Shown here: in pieces, positions 35,701 through 48,779 of the stretch
How the letters are laid out: every line of letters begins with the position of its first letter
Position numbering within the stretch: the first letter of the stretch is position 1
Origin: Typha latifolia
Lineage: Eukaryota > Streptophyta > Magnoliopsida > Poales > Typhaceae
Reading direction: 5' to 3'
DNA: 64,000 bases
Assembly: GCA_019914945.1 (NCBI GenBank)
Contig: CM034105.1
Coordinates: forward strand, 11,656,001 to 11,720,000
Position numbers and translations under genes: made by a program
The notes under the pieces: generated by a model
What the model was told of the DNA's origin: nothing
Database searches by the model: none
What the model saw: the letters and a program-made list of their open reading frames with translations, nothing else

Positions 35701-36731
35701 TGTACCTAGCGGCAGTGTAACTCCAACATTTGCTGCAGCTGCGCTTTTTATCGACAATGCCAGATGGGATGGAGTGCCATTTCTGATGAAGGCTGGAAAA
35801 GCACTACATACAAAAAGGTGTGTTCCTCAATTGTTCATTGTGTTTTAACTTTATTGCATATTTCCTAGCAGCAACTTGATTGCATAAAATTCTTGTGGAT
35901 TCAGGGCAGAAATTCGAGTTCAATTTAGGCATGTTCCTGGTAATTTATATAAGAGGAGCTTTGGAACAGATCTTGATCGAGCTACAAATGAGCTTGTGAT
36001 TCGGGTGCAACCTGATGAGGCTATTTATTTGAAGATCAACAACAAGATCCCTGGTCTGGGAATGAGATTGGATAGAAGTAATCTGAATCTTCATTATGCT
36101 GCAAGGTAGGATGATTCACTATAAGTAGATGTGCAACTAACTATGAAATTATCTTCTCCTTTTCCAGTTTATTTTCTTCATAACTTCTTTGTCGAGAAAG
36201 TTATATGGGGCAGAAAAGGCTAAATTCTTGAAATTCTACCTTATATAGTGTGACTTACCTGCTATTGTGTAATTGTCTTGGCTTATAGGGATTGTGCTAA
36301 GAACCAAGTGAATAATTACACAATATTCCAAGTTCATATGATGAAAATATCTTATGTTTGTCTTAGGAAATTTTTAAATGCCATTTCTTCATGCATTTAT
36401 CGCTATTGAACTATTCTTAATGAAGTATGGTTGACCTTTCTTATGAAATGGGTTTCAAATTTTTTGCTGTAGGTATTCAAAAGAGATCCCGGATGCATAT
36501 GAGAGGCTCCTGCTTGACGCCATTGAGGGGGAAAGAAGGCTTTTTATTCGTTCCGACGAGTTGGATGCTGCATGGTCGCTCTTCACTCCTCTTCTAAAAG
36601 AGTTGGAGGAGAAGAGGATTGCTCCTGAGTTATATCCTTATGGCAGCCGCGGACCGGTTGGAGCCCATTATCTTGCAGCTAAGTACAAAGTTAGATGGGG
36701 TGATCTAAGTGCAGAGCACTACAAGGGTTAA
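29721..36731 (+). CDS. G6PD: Plastidic glucose-6-phosphate 1-dehydrogenase
   Basis: Ten exons (29721-29913, 32764-32999, 33109-33203, 33308-33422, 34833-35038, 35125-35274, 35361-35481, 35588-35817, 35905-36105, 36473-36731) join in phase to give 601 residues, the usual size for plastid isoforms. Roughly 64 N-terminal residues are Ser/Arg-rich and transit-peptide-like. The NADP-binding motif [10 protein letters not shown] is near residues 118-127. The active-site signature RIDHYLGKE is at 282-290, with [10 protein letters not shown] before it and [17 protein letters not shown] after. It catalyses glucose-6-phosphate plus NADP+ to 6-phosphogluconolactone plus NADPH, the first step of the oxidative pentose phosphate pathway, in the plastid stroma. 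CRIDKRENC (Cys170 and Cys178) matches the spaced cysteine pair that thioredoxin reduces to switch off P1/P2-type enzymes. The intron between these codons starts with GC, not GT. Intron 1 is 2.85 kb. Confidence 0.96.
33204..33307 (+). other. GC-AG intron in G6PDH
   Basis: Exon 3 ends GATAAAAG and the intron begins GCAGGT; exon 4 begins GGAGAATTG after ACAG. Only this junction keeps the conserved frame KRENC. Using the nearby GT at 33208 with the same acceptor gives an immediate stop (GGA GAA TTG TAG). GC-AG introns are a small minority of plant introns. Confidence 0.8.
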
Positions 36732-37948
36732 ATTCTTCAGTAGGATAATATTGCAAATCTAATGTAATAGAGGGAGATTGCATAAGAATAAGGTAAGAGG
36801 TTCCTTCTGCAGTGAGAGACAATTGGGTTTATCAGTGTAATGAATGTTCACTATCTATTGAATTTTGTTCCTCAGTTTTCAATGTCCAACCAGACATTTT
36901 AGAGAATCGCTGAAAGTGGATTGATATTTGTCCTTGTGACGTTGTAGATATTCTTATTGTTATTTAGTCCCATTTCTATTTGTGAAGGTGGATTGTATTC
37001 ACTAGCAAGTATAAGATATAGCTCATCATGAATAGAATTTCTAATTTGCGATTTACCCTTATCAAGATTCACTGATTAATATGGTGGTTCGTGTTCTGCA
37101 CGAGGTTGTAGATAAACGCAACTCTTTTTGTGAACAGAACAATATTTCCCTTTATAAGCAATGTGAATATCTGCAAGGCCATACCAACGAGTTTTTTACG
37201 CTAATAGTATTTGCCGCAGTAAATGAATACCAGAAAGATAGAACTTCAATATTCCCTAAATATATCCTCCTATTTTTGCCAACAAATGAATAATTTTATT
37301 ATTCCAAGATTAAAATAGAGGAGCACCAGCCACCTGACACAATTACGAATAAAGATGAGTTGTGACTTATTTGTTGTTCCTAGTGAAAGGGAATTACTGA
37401 GGATCAGTTTTTGCTATAGCTTTCAAATTATTTACCAAGGTATTATGATTGCACTATGTAAGTGCTAAAGAAGTCAAAATAAGTTGCACTTTACAAAAAA
37501 CTGTAGTAAATTAATAAAAATAGTTTGAAATTATCGGTGGAACAGATTTAATATCCTGACCAGAATGATAGAGATTGGTTTAAAAACTCAGAAAAAAGAT
37601 AGCTTGATCTCAAGAACCAAGAATCCTGGATCAGGTCCAACAAAGAGAAGCAGATCGTGAGACATCATCACCTAACACAGGACATATCTGCACAGATACC
37701 ATGGTCCTTATTTGCCAAACAAATGTGAATGAAGAACAAAATTGCCAAAATCGATACAGAATTTGTACAGATGTTTATTGCCACATATCTTGCACCTTCT
37801 CTCGCACACTGAGGGCTCCGCTAAATTTTAAAACCTTGTGAAGGAAAAGGAAGATGATTTCTGAAGAAAGGAAAAGACCTCCGAACTTTACAAAACCTGT
37901 ACAGCCTTACAATGGATACTTTACATACGTTACAAGACTGGTGTGTAC
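36732..37948. other. Convergent 3' region between G6PDH and EXA1
   Basis: 3' UTRs of two convergent genes. No further gene is supported. The frame at 37081-37293 has no recognisable content. Confidence 0.6.
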
Positions 37949-40900
37949 TCAAATATCGGGGCGCTGGATCTCGCCCATCATGATGCGGTTGCTATGAACC
38001 TTAAAACCAAGGAGAGAGGGGTCAATCTGCCGTCCTTTCTTCCCTTTCTTCTTGCTGCTCTTGCCACCTGCACCACCTTCTGCAGACTCCACGCCACTGG
38101 CTGAAGCATCAGACTCTGAAGTGGGTTTTTTTGTGCTTTTCAGCATGTCAATGAAAGATGGTTCCGTTGCATCTGCATTACTGCTCGAGGATATGCGGCG
38201 GAATCTAGAGATGAACTCTGAAGAGTGGGCAATTGATGTACCTCCATGTTCTTGCTTACTCTCTGCATTTTGATACACAGAGTTATTTAGTTCAGAAAAT
38301 AAGAAACAAATATAGATGCCCTATGCTGCACCAATAGTCCAAATTAGTTCATAAGTTGGGCCCTGCCCACTTTAACAGAGATAAAGCCTGTTCTCTCAGG
38401 GTCCACTCATTTGAGTTATGCTGCTTTATGAGGTAAGAATATAATATGGACGTGACTTCATCAACACGTGACCTCATCAACATCCCCACCTGTTTTGAGT
38501 TTAATACAGTTGAGCCAAGAAATCAAGAATAGTATTGGAAGTTGAGCTCCCCTTCAGTTTAGAATCACACCAGTTAAGTACAATTTTTAGCATCCGAGCG
38601 AAAGAAATGCATAGATCATTTCCACACCTAACTAGCCCCGGTTAAACAGTTTCTAACTTTTAAAGTTCCAAGATTGGGGCTGGGGGGGGGGGGGAGAGAG
38701 AGAGAGAGAGAGAGATGCAAAGCGTACCTTCGAACGATGTAACAATTGTCAAATTTTTTCCCTTGGTGGATGGAGCAGAGGCTAGATCTGACAATGCAGC
38801 CTGAGACGAAATGGCATGCTGGTCTTGTGGTCGCTTTAGTAAGGAATTAGCAAATCCCTTCGACAGAAGAGCAGGAGTCCTACAAACAAAAGGAGCAAGA
38901 GCATAACCATAAAACCCTAAAGTTCAGCATCGCAAGCTCTGCTAGCCAAAGTAAGTGAATATCCACTCAAGAAATCATTTACATCTCCACCCAAGTAGAT
39001 TCAAAGAAAAGTAAAATTTACAAATTCTATTTTTGCCGGACTTGGAACGTCACTATATATATATATATATTCTTACAAAATTTCTAACAGGTATTTTTCA
39101 TTTTTCAGATTGAAACTAGCCATAAACAAGAGTAAATTGAAACACCACAAAATAAATGAGTGAAGATATATTTAAATAGTTCTCGTACCTTGGAATTTTT
39201 TTACATGTCATATATATGAATGATATATGTATTCCGATTGTTCTAGCATTTGGAACTAGTAGATAAAGAAAAAAAGTTGAACTATTCATATTAGAAATTG
39301 GTTACAGCAAAGCAATTGCACGATTCAATTTGTAAATAAGAAAAGACTTAACAGGATATCCTTTTTTCTGTTTTTAAACAGTAAATTATTTACCAAAACT
39401 TCTGTAAATTTGTGTTGTTGAGTGAAACAACACATAAAGAAATAGTTGATAAATAGTAAGTCCCAACTGGACGTTCAAAGTCAGAATGACTTTACTTCTC
39501 AACTAAGATATAATAAACAGAGAATGCCACCAAGAAGAAAAAGAATCACCTAAAGTGTCCACCTTTTAGAAGTAAAGATACTCTTAAAAGAAATGGAACA
39601 TTTTCACTAAATTCATATTATCAAAATTCAGGAGGTTCTTTAAAAAGAATTTAAGAAGCTCGCCGTCCCAAGTTTCAAGAGGGGGGAAAGACACAACTTT
39701 ACTAGTTAAATCTAAAGTTACAGCATTTTCAAAGAATAGATACCTGCTATTAGCCATCTCTTCACCAAAAGCAGTATCATCTCCCACCTCATAATTATAA
39801 AACAGATCTCCACCTGCTTAATATATCACAGTTCCCAATCATGTGAATACAAGAAAAGGTAAAAAATCAGATAATCCATAGATAATATTATTCAATAAGA
39901 TTACCTGTGCTGCCAGTAGAGGTATGCCTAACTGGTGCAACAATTTTCGACTCTTTATCTCTGCCTTCTAGTTGCCCAACCCCACCTTCGAGACTATCTA
40001 GAATTGATCTGCCTGTCCCCTTACCTTTAGTAGAATGCTTAGTCCCCCTCTTACCCTCATTCACATCAATGGTATCTAATCTGTTCATGGATACATCATG
40101 ACTCATATTATCCACAAGTTGTTCTTTCTGAATTTCATCCATATTTGAATGGAAGTGTTGTTCAAGTGATGTTCCAGAGCTAGACCGAAAAGGTAAGCTT
40201 CCACCGCTCTCAAAGCTATTAACTTGACTTTCTGAGTTAAGATTCAATAATCCCTCCTGCGATACCTGCCCTACTTTAGCAAAGAGAGAACTCTCTGCCA
40301 AAGAATCACTAAAGCCCATTCTATCTGTGTTCAGCTTAAAGGAACTATCAGCTACAGGATTTGAAAAGAGCCAAGAAGGGTCCTTCTGTCGATGAGATGA
40401 TGTAGGAGCACCATCTGTAAATCCTAGTGATTGTTGAGTTTGAGGAAGCATCTTTGGATGGATCACATTTTCTAAGCCATGTTCTACGTTTCCATCATTT
40501 CCAACGAGTGATGGCCATGCATTTGGGTTCTCAATAGTGAGATTCATTTTCATGTTCCTCTGCTTCTCCACTTCTATCTGTAACTGACTGAGATGTGATT
40601 CTATCAAGCTATTTGACAGCGGCCCATTGGATTCAGACCAGTGCCTCTCCATTGGGTTCATGTGCGAACGGCCATATTGTTCCGGAATCCCAAGTTGATT
40701 AGGATGAACTCCAGAAGCAAATGGCGCCACCTGACCAGAAGAATGTATATGACCATGCTGTTCAACTGGATCTAAACCTTGGAACCCTGCCAGAGCATTT
40801 AGAAGGTCCAAATTTTGAGGAGCATCTGCAGGTATAGAGCTCGATCTATTAAGAGAATGGATCCCCTGAACCCCTCTCTGTAGACGCTCAAGCATTGCAA

Positions 40901-41439
40901 AATTTCGCTCAAGTTGGCTGGGTTGCTCAAAGGATGACGACATGTTAGGCGACTGCATAAAATCCAACTGGTTTAATCTAGAAGGATGAATGTGGTGCGG
41001 AGTAGGCGCTGCCCTGATGAATTGACCAGATTCATCAACGGACCATACCCCACCAACATGTCTGTCTTCTTCCATGCCTGCCTGCCTCGAAGCGATCGCA
41101 AATTGTCTCGCTTGAAGCTGCTCCTGCTGAAGACCTAAAAGAATTTGTTGTTCAGCAGGAAGCATTTGCCTATGCTTGGAATGAGGCAGAATGTCCAACA
41201 TATTCATGTGATGTTCATGATGACGGTTGTGCCCAAATTTTGCTTGAATAAGCTGCTCGATAGCTGCATCATGATGCTGTTGAATATTGTGGGGCTGTTG
41301 CTGTGAGTCATTTAACAGGTGCTGCCTAAGTAAAACCTGATCAAGCATGTTATTTGCCTGGCGAGGATCAACATGCAAGGCTCTAGCACTGGGTTCCCGT
41401 AACTGCTGATGCAGCATTTGTTCCAGAAGCAACTGCTGC

Positions 41440-41481
<42 letters not shown>

Positions 41482-44400
41482 CGTTGCTGCTGCAGCAATT
41501 GCATCTGATGACGGTGAAGCTGCTGTTGCTGTTGCTGTTGTAGTTGATGTTGTTGCTGTTGCAGTTGATGTTGTTGCTGCAGCTGCTGAAGATGCCGCTG
41601 CTGCTCCAATTGAAGCTCAAGTTTCAAAAGATGCTCCAAGTCTGGCACTTGTTGATTCATCGACTGTTGGTGGTGCAGAGAATCCAGCACCTGCTCTGCA
41701 AATGGTCCTGAAAAATCCATATTTTGATGAGCCAGCAACTGTTGTTGCTGAAGTTGCTGCCTGCGCAATTGTTGAGCTACCAGCTGCTCTTCTAAATTGA
41801 AATGAGATTCAGCTTCAAAAGGAGAAATTCTACTAGCATTGATGGCACCATGGACTACATTTGAACTATCATTCCTTCCATCATTATTGGACCATTCATT
41901 ATGCATAGAGGGGAACTCACCCATCATATTATACTGCTCCTGTTTGTTGCTAAAAATAGATAAATCCTTTCTAGATGCAGGGTTGATAATCTGTTGATCA
42001 GAAATATTGACAATATTTGATGAAAGAGGGTGCATTGGTTGCATTCCTTCCAGCTCAGACCACAGTAACCCTAGCGGGTTCAAATCATTGTCTCTTGCAG
42101 CTTTGGGAACAGGTAAACTTGCTTCTCTCACTTCAGACACAACATGGCGACCACTAGAAGTCCGTGACAAGTCAATGCGATCACTAGAAAGATTTAAAAT
42201 TCTGTCCATGCTACTCTTGGACCTCCCTGTGTACAACACTTCTGCAGCAAACAAAGAAATCATGACTAACCGGCAAAAAATACTAGACAGATATTACAAC
42301 AGTACATAGAAAAGCAAGGAAACACCTCTTTAATAGGAACTAACCTTCAGTGTCTTGACCGATAAAATCTTGCACATGTTGCCCTTCAGAAATTACTAGT
42401 GACTTTGCTGAGTTAGATGATGGAACCCTGCCAGATGGTTGAAGCCTACCACTCTGAGAATCTAAGGGAGCTTCAAACTCATTAGAAGTAGGCTTAGGTG
42501 GATGATCCAAAGCATCCACTAAAACAGGTGTCCAGAATGGATCACTTGTGGCAAAAGAACGTGTATCAGATGCTGGATTTAGGTCCTCCAATTTGCCTCT
42601 TACAGAATCCAAAGGCTCTGAATTTTCAATAGCAGAGATAACAGGGAGTCCCTGGGGTTTAAGATTCAACTGTGGCATAACTTCACCGAGTGGCCTGAAG
42701 GGAGTACCTTCTGGAGCATCAGAAAGACGTACAGGTAAATCTGTACCAAAGTATCCTTCTTCGAACCACGAGATGATGTCAACACCTAGAAATGGACCTT
42801 GTATCCCTCCTTGGGGATCTTGGTAGAACATACTAAACTCATCAGGAGCAGCCTGTTCTAAAAGTTTTACTTTGGCATCAGCATTCTGATATAGTTCAGT
42901 GGTATTAGGAATATACTGGGCTAATGCTGGATCATACAGATAACTTGAATCTTTGGATAGCTTAGAACTGGTATCAAAATTAGCAGTTGATGACTTCTCA
43001 TTCTTCACAAAAGCAGCATATCCGTCTCCATCATCATCAAGTACTGTTCCTTCACCAACTTCCCTAGTGGAATTGGCAAGAGTGTCAAATGATGCCGCGA
43101 CATTGTAGAAAGCATCATTTTCTGAAATCATTGGAGCCGTACCATCATGAACCAACCCATGAATTAAGGTTCCTGAAACGAAACAGGCACATTTGTTAAG
43201 CACTCTTTTAGAAGGGAAAAAGTCAGGATAAAGCACCGGAAAGTAGGGGAAGGAATCAGATATTAATATTAACCTGCAGATACCCCTTCAGCAGAGCAAG
43301 TAGAGCGTACACCACCATTCTTCTCTGCCAGAGTTATGCCTTGAACATCTAAAGTGTAAACAAATGAGCAAATCAAACTTGGCTATACAAAAACTACAAG
43401 AAAACCCTGTAGCTGTACCACAACTATTGACTCATATCATCACATCCCTACCTGGATAACTTGCTTCACCGCCAGTGACCTTCCCCTTCCTAATGTCTTC
43501 CAGAAGAGCCTACCGGAAACATAGTTTAAATCACCTTATGAAGCATAAACTAATAATAAAAGTATTTTCTGGCAAAGCAGAATAATTATTGAGCTGTCTT
43601 GCTAACAACAAACAAGCAGAACTAGAATTTCTTTACTCAATTTAAGTTGATGAAAAATGTGAGATCAAATGAAAACAAAGAGCCATATTGTTTTCAACCT
43701 CTTTTCCCTTGGATGTCTACAAACAATATCAATATAATATAAGTTCTTAGTGCATATTGGCATTGTGCAGTTCAATATTCAAAAATAAGTTTTGCTAGCT
43801 AATTTTAATGTTTCACATTTAAAGAGTGAGTAAAGTAAAGCACAATGCACTAATGAGCTCAAGACTGAGCATACCTCTTCCTCTGTGACAGGTGTGAGAA
43901 AAGCCAGTGGCGTTAAAGAATTAGACAGTGTAATGCAAGGAACTTCCTCAAGTCCTTCAGGAGTAGTATCCAATGATGATAGAGTTCTGTTCTTCCTGTA
44001 TATATCAAGAAGCTTTCCCCTTGGATAACGGAAGGTATCAGAAGATATACCACATGGGACAGTAGGTGGAGCACCAATTGGCCCAGAGGACGATGACATG
44101 CTGAATGCTGCACTTACAGAATTTGACCTACCCCTTCCAACAGTAAACCCCACATTTGAGCCCTCCATACGTCCTCTCTCCAACCCAAATCCTGGAGCAG
44201 CACGGAATGTTGTGGATCCGCCAGAGTGAACTTCCTGACGATGGCGAGGCCTCCATTTATCACGAGAATCTGATTCAGACAACTGACGGAAACTCCCAGG
44301 AAAAGATTGTTTTTCAGCATGAGTATCATCCTTTTCCACGTCCATTTTTTTCTCTATCCGAGAGTCCTTTTCTTTATCTTCTGGACCCCATCTTGATGAC

Positions 44401-47400
44401 CATTTGCTATCACGCCTATTTTCATTACCTGCATTACGGTTGGGAGCCTCATTCCACCTCTCAGATGAAGGTAAAGTCCGACCATCAGCACCTTCTCTCA
44501 AAGAAACATTGTCAGAACGACGATCACCTTTCCGATACTCGGTTTCTCGATCTCCTTCCTTTCTACGTTCTCTCCTGCCAAGCAAGCCAGTTTCCCTCTC
44601 CTCTTCACGCCAGCGGCGACCACTCTCGACCTCAGGAGCATTCCTTCTCCATTCTTTCTTATCTTGTGATCCATCCAAACGCCACACATCTTTGGAAGCA
44701 GAATCCAACAAGGTTCCATGCGGTAAAGAATTTTGAAGGCGAGTATCCTGTGACACAGCAAGAAATCATGTTAAGAGAATGGCCGCCAAGAGTAGAACAA
44801 TAACAGTAAGCATCTAAAGATGCCCTCTCATTCCTACAATTCTAACTATTATATTCCAAGTACTAACTTACTGAAACTAAAGAAAACACTCAACCAGAGC
44901 TACCCTTGTAGAAAAATAGATACCTAAGAGGGGGAAAGTCTTGCAAACATGCATCAAGATGATAGACAATTAAACATAAAGGTTTATATCAGAGTGTTTT
45001 AGACTAACCATCAAAAATCAAGGATAGCATTTAAATTTAAAGCACAAGAAGTAGCTTGTACATTATGGATACAAGACAGGGAGACAAAAATCAAGACAAA
45101 GGCATACAGACAAAGGGAACACTGTAATCCATGAAGCATGGGAAGCATATAAGGAGCAGATAAGACAGTCCCAAGATCCTGTAAGTATTCTCACTAAGTT
45201 CCTCCTTCAGTTGTGTCAGTTCCCATTCTGCCTCTAATATGGGTTATCATGCAACCAAATTATCAGAAGCAATCATGACAGCTCTTTCCTCTCGTTACCA
45301 TTGCTTCCTGTCTAGTTTCTACATTATGTCCCAGGTCATTTAATACAATGGAACTTAGGATGGAAAGATAATTACTCCTATATATGAAGAACAAGGAATT
45401 TCAATGGCAATACAATTCCTATATAGATCGAAGTAATTCTGAGTGGTCCACTAGAATCAAACCACCCTATATCGTTAGTTGAACTAATACAAATATGGAT
45501 GAGTAATCAAGGATTAGCACATTACAAGAGAGGGAAGGAGAGAACAGAAATGCTTGATGTTGAATTCTGCACTGGATCTATAAACTCAAAATTCCATTCA
45601 CATTTCTTATCAGGAACTCTCTAAACAGGATCTGGATGGAGAAAACTGTCCGAAAGATTTTTATACAGCACACGGAGTTCTGACACATTCACTACTAATC
45701 AGAAACTTGAACAAAATAGGGCAAAGAAGAAATAAAATAACAATATTTGTTATTGCAACTTCAGCATAGTTTGATGCTTCCATACACAAGATCAACTTAC
45801 TTTGCTAGGTCTGCACAATGGTGGCCCAATGGATCCAAACGTGTTTCATTTTAAAATACTATATACCAACATCATTGAAAATCTAAAGTCAAATGTATGA
45901 CAAACAAAAAGGAAAGAAGCACTACATAACAAAGCATGCCAATCTAGTATAAGGAGATTACATATTTACATGTATATTATATATTTGATTCTCATAATCA
46001 AGTTTAGTGTAACATGATAATGGAGACTGTATAAATATAAAAAGCACTAGCTCATCCAATATATGTGAAAGAAACACCAACCTTGCTTTCAATAGGTTTA
46101 GCATAAAGCCATTGCGGAGACAAAGGAATACTATTCTCAGAAGACTGCTGATCTGCAGCATGCAAAAACATATACAAAATTTAAGAGAAAAGGCACAAAC
46201 ATGTGACAGATGGATAGTAGATCTAATCCATTACAAAAATGAGCTACTTATAAGCAGTAAATGAGCTACTTATAAGCAGTTAGAAATGATCTGTAGACAA
46301 AAATTTACCCAGATTATGTGATGTAAGGCAATCAAAATTAGTTACCAACTTACCACTAAACAATACGCAAAATTACAAATAAGAATATCGCATCCATGCA
46401 AATTTAGGAGATAAGGCACAACATGCAATAGTCAACTAGTAGATCTGATATGCTACCAATGATTAGATAATTATGCATGCAGACTGAAATGATCTGTAGA
46501 GAAAAGTACCCAGATTATTCGATGTGGGGCAACTAAAAGAAGTAATTCATGTGCAAAATTGTAAATAAATAAGCATATTTTTCTCGTCTGAGGAATTCTA
46601 GTAAAGGAAAAAAAAACACTGTAACGACAACCCAAAACATCCTTTTGCCAGTTAGTAACGAGACGTATACAAAAATGACCAATGGCAATTATTGCATATG
46701 CCACTGCAGAAAGTGTCATCTATAACTCCTGCATCTAGCCTTCGCACTGAGGCCATTGCAGGTGCAACTGTCATATGTCAAAAATCATTGAAGTTGGAAA
46801 ATAATAAACCACAACAGTAAGGCAAGGGCCACATCTGCAGTCACTAGTTCACACGCTCATTCAAGTGAGCAAGCAAAAAGTGGTTAAGTGCCTTCCTTAA
46901 CGTCTGTGAACCTAGTTATAAACGTCCAGCCTCACATACAAAGATGTTACTGACAGCCATATGATTTGTACGCATAGATTGGTTACAGATCCTTAACCTG
47001 ATATCCCAAGAACATTTCAGAAAAGAAATATAAGCGAAAATCACCTTTCGATTCATCAAGAAAACCCAGAGGGACCTTCTCCTCCTCGTGTCCAACGGAA
47101 AGTACATCTGGTGCAAAAGTAATAGAAGAAAAAATCTCAATCACCAATTTTGCACAAATGGTTGCCACAGGATGCGACGAGATAAAGCTTATGTTAAATC
47201 TTTTCTTAGAACAATAAAAGTAAAACCAAGCCCTAGATCTTAAATACAAAACAATCACTTGGAACAGCAGCAAAAGTGGCCCAGATCTTTAAAAGGAAAA
47301 AAATCATTTCATTCCAAAAAAAAAAACATAGATAAGATCTTTCTAATTACCAAGAGAAGAAATCCTATCACATGCATTAATGCAAGAACAATTACCAGAC

Positions 47401-47647
47401 CACGCAAATCAAAATTATCCTAAAAATCGAAATTATCCGAGATCCACTAATCCAAAAGAACCCGAAGATTCCAGCACTATGTACGTTTCTTCCCCTTCCA
47501 AAAGAACCCTAAAACAGCAAACTAGACAAATCCAACACAGATCGATCAGGTGCGCGGGCTGCTCTCACCTTTGCCCGACCACGCCTCATCCGCGGAAACC
47601 TTCCGGGCGATGAGCTCTCCAGGCCGATCCATCTTCCCTTCCGCCAT
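37949..47647 (-). CDS. EXA1: GYF domain protein EXA1 (ESSENTIAL FOR POTEXVIRUS ACCUMULATION 1)
   Basis: Eleven exons on the minus strand (47647-47569, 47107-47045, 46152-46082, 44747-43875, 43509-43452, 43348-43274, 43172-42345, 42241-39905, 39813-39744, 38879-38728, 38262-37949) join in phase to 1639 residues, near the Arabidopsis length. Conserved blocks are SENSIPLSPQWLYAKP, an Arg/Glu-rich charged region, YPRGKLL (about residues 312-318, the YxxxxL-phi eIF4E-binding motif), and the GYF domain at about 518-560 (FYQDPQGGIQGPF, WFEEGYF). A long Gln-rich region encoded by CAG/CAA runs follows, then a Lys/Gly-rich tail ending QIDPSLLGFKVHSNRIMMGE. The protein is a translational repressor-type adaptor that binds eIF4E family members and affects immunity and susceptibility to potexviruses. 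In-frame ATGs exist at 47647 and 47632; the first is used here. Confidence 0.95.
38680..38715 (-). repeat. GA/G-run (CT/C on coding strand) in EXA1 intron 10
   Basis: Read on the coding strand, about 10 CT units followed by 13 C residues and CAG start roughly a dozen bases after the exon 10 donor. It resembles a polypyrimidine tract with a 3' splice site but is too close to the donor to be used with it. Confidence 0.85.
41405..41640 (-). repeat. CAG/CAA repeat coding a poly-glutamine region of EXA1
   Basis: Mixed CAG and CAA codons encode long Gln runs broken by Leu, His, Met and Arg. The longest uninterrupted Gln stretch is about 16 residues. CAA interruptions would stabilise the repeat. 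Length variation between alleles is likely. Confidence 0.9.
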
Positions 47648-47699
47648 CCCAACGGCCGACGCACGAGATCCGAGGAGCCGCGAGAGAGAGAGAGAGAGA

Positions 47700-47805
47700 G
47701 AAAAAAAAATTAGGGTTTCCCGACCAGAGGAAACGTCACGATCCGATGAGATCGAGCGGATGAAGGTTCGATCGAGCTCTAGGGTTTCGAGGATTAGGGT
47801 TTTGA
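47700..47805 (-). promoter_or_regulatory. Telo-box-like motifs upstream of EXA1
   Basis: On the gene's strand, AAACCCTA motifs occur three times: plus-strand ATTAGGGTTTCC near 47708, CTAGGGTTTCG near 47779 and ATTAGGGTTTTG near 47793. They lie 60-160 bases before the ATG. Telo-boxes are common in promoters and leaders of plant translation-related genes. A GA microsatellite lies between them and the ATG. Confidence 0.45.
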
Positions 47806-47879
47806 GAGACAGAGAAGGGAACGAGATCGATGAGAGAGAGAGGAAGGCGTTGCGTGTTTAGAGAGAGATAGAGAGTGTG

Positions 47880-48770
47880 TGATAATACTTGGAAATTAGT
47901 AAACCATTTTATATTTTAATGGCAAACTTTTCACTTTACTACCACATAAATCTAAATATTTGTTTCTCGTATACGCATGCGCTAGTACACTTTTTACACC
48001 TGGATGAAATTGTTATTTCTAATACTTTATCACGCCGAATAGATAATTCGAACCTCCTTATTGACATGGAGATGGAAGTGTTTCTTAGACGGACACGGGA
48101 CACGGTTCGCTTGATCAGGCTAATCGGATCCGTTTTTTTGTCGAATTACTTTTTAAAGATTGCAGACCCGATAAGCCAGAACTAGGTGAGATCTTAGGGG
48201 CATCGGTTTCCATTGGGTAGGGTCCACCCCACATAAGAGGCAACCTTCCTTAATTAAAATTGAAAGAAATTTTTTTCCCAAGTTTTACCTCAAGCAGGAG
48301 TAGGGTTAGATGGATCGTTTATTAAACATGTCAAAATATAAATATGACATATTTATAAAACGGGTTACATTAGTTATCAATGAATTATTAGACGACACAA
48401 GCTATTCGAATTTATATAAATAATTTGGATTACAAACGGTTTTATTTGGATTATAAAAGATTTTTTTGTATTATTAATAGTTTTTTTTTTTTGGTGTTAT
48501 AAATGGGTTGTTAGGGTCATAATTAGGTTTTTTTTATTATACATGAGGTATTATGTCATAAATGAATTGTGTGACAATTTGCTCTCTTAGAAGTTATCGG
48601 TCCTTGTTTCTTTTTCCTTTCTTTTCGTAGAGGCTCCTGTTTCACATCTCTCTTCCTCCTAGGTCGCTTGATCTAGTATATAAGGCCATTCCCTTTTTTT
48701 AGAAGAGCATGGCTGAGTCACTAAGACTTTAAATGTTTCTATTCTTAGTACTTAGGCTCAAGTTGCTAAT
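47880..48770. other. Intergenic AT-rich DNA
   Basis: AT-rich sequence with T-rich runs at 48240-48540 and repeated GGATTATAAA/TTATAAATG words. No coding region is seen. Confidence 0.5.
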
Positions 48771-48779
48771 GGAAATGAC

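Noticed and set aside
41312..41620. Minus-strand frame rich in Ser/Asn overlapping the EXA1 Gln region
   Set aside because: It is an alternative frame of the CAG/CAA repeat within EXA1 exon 8 and has no independent support.
47380..47861. Plus-strand frames over the EXA1 first exon and leader
   Set aside because: They are antisense to EXA1 exon 1 and its GA-rich leader and show no domain.
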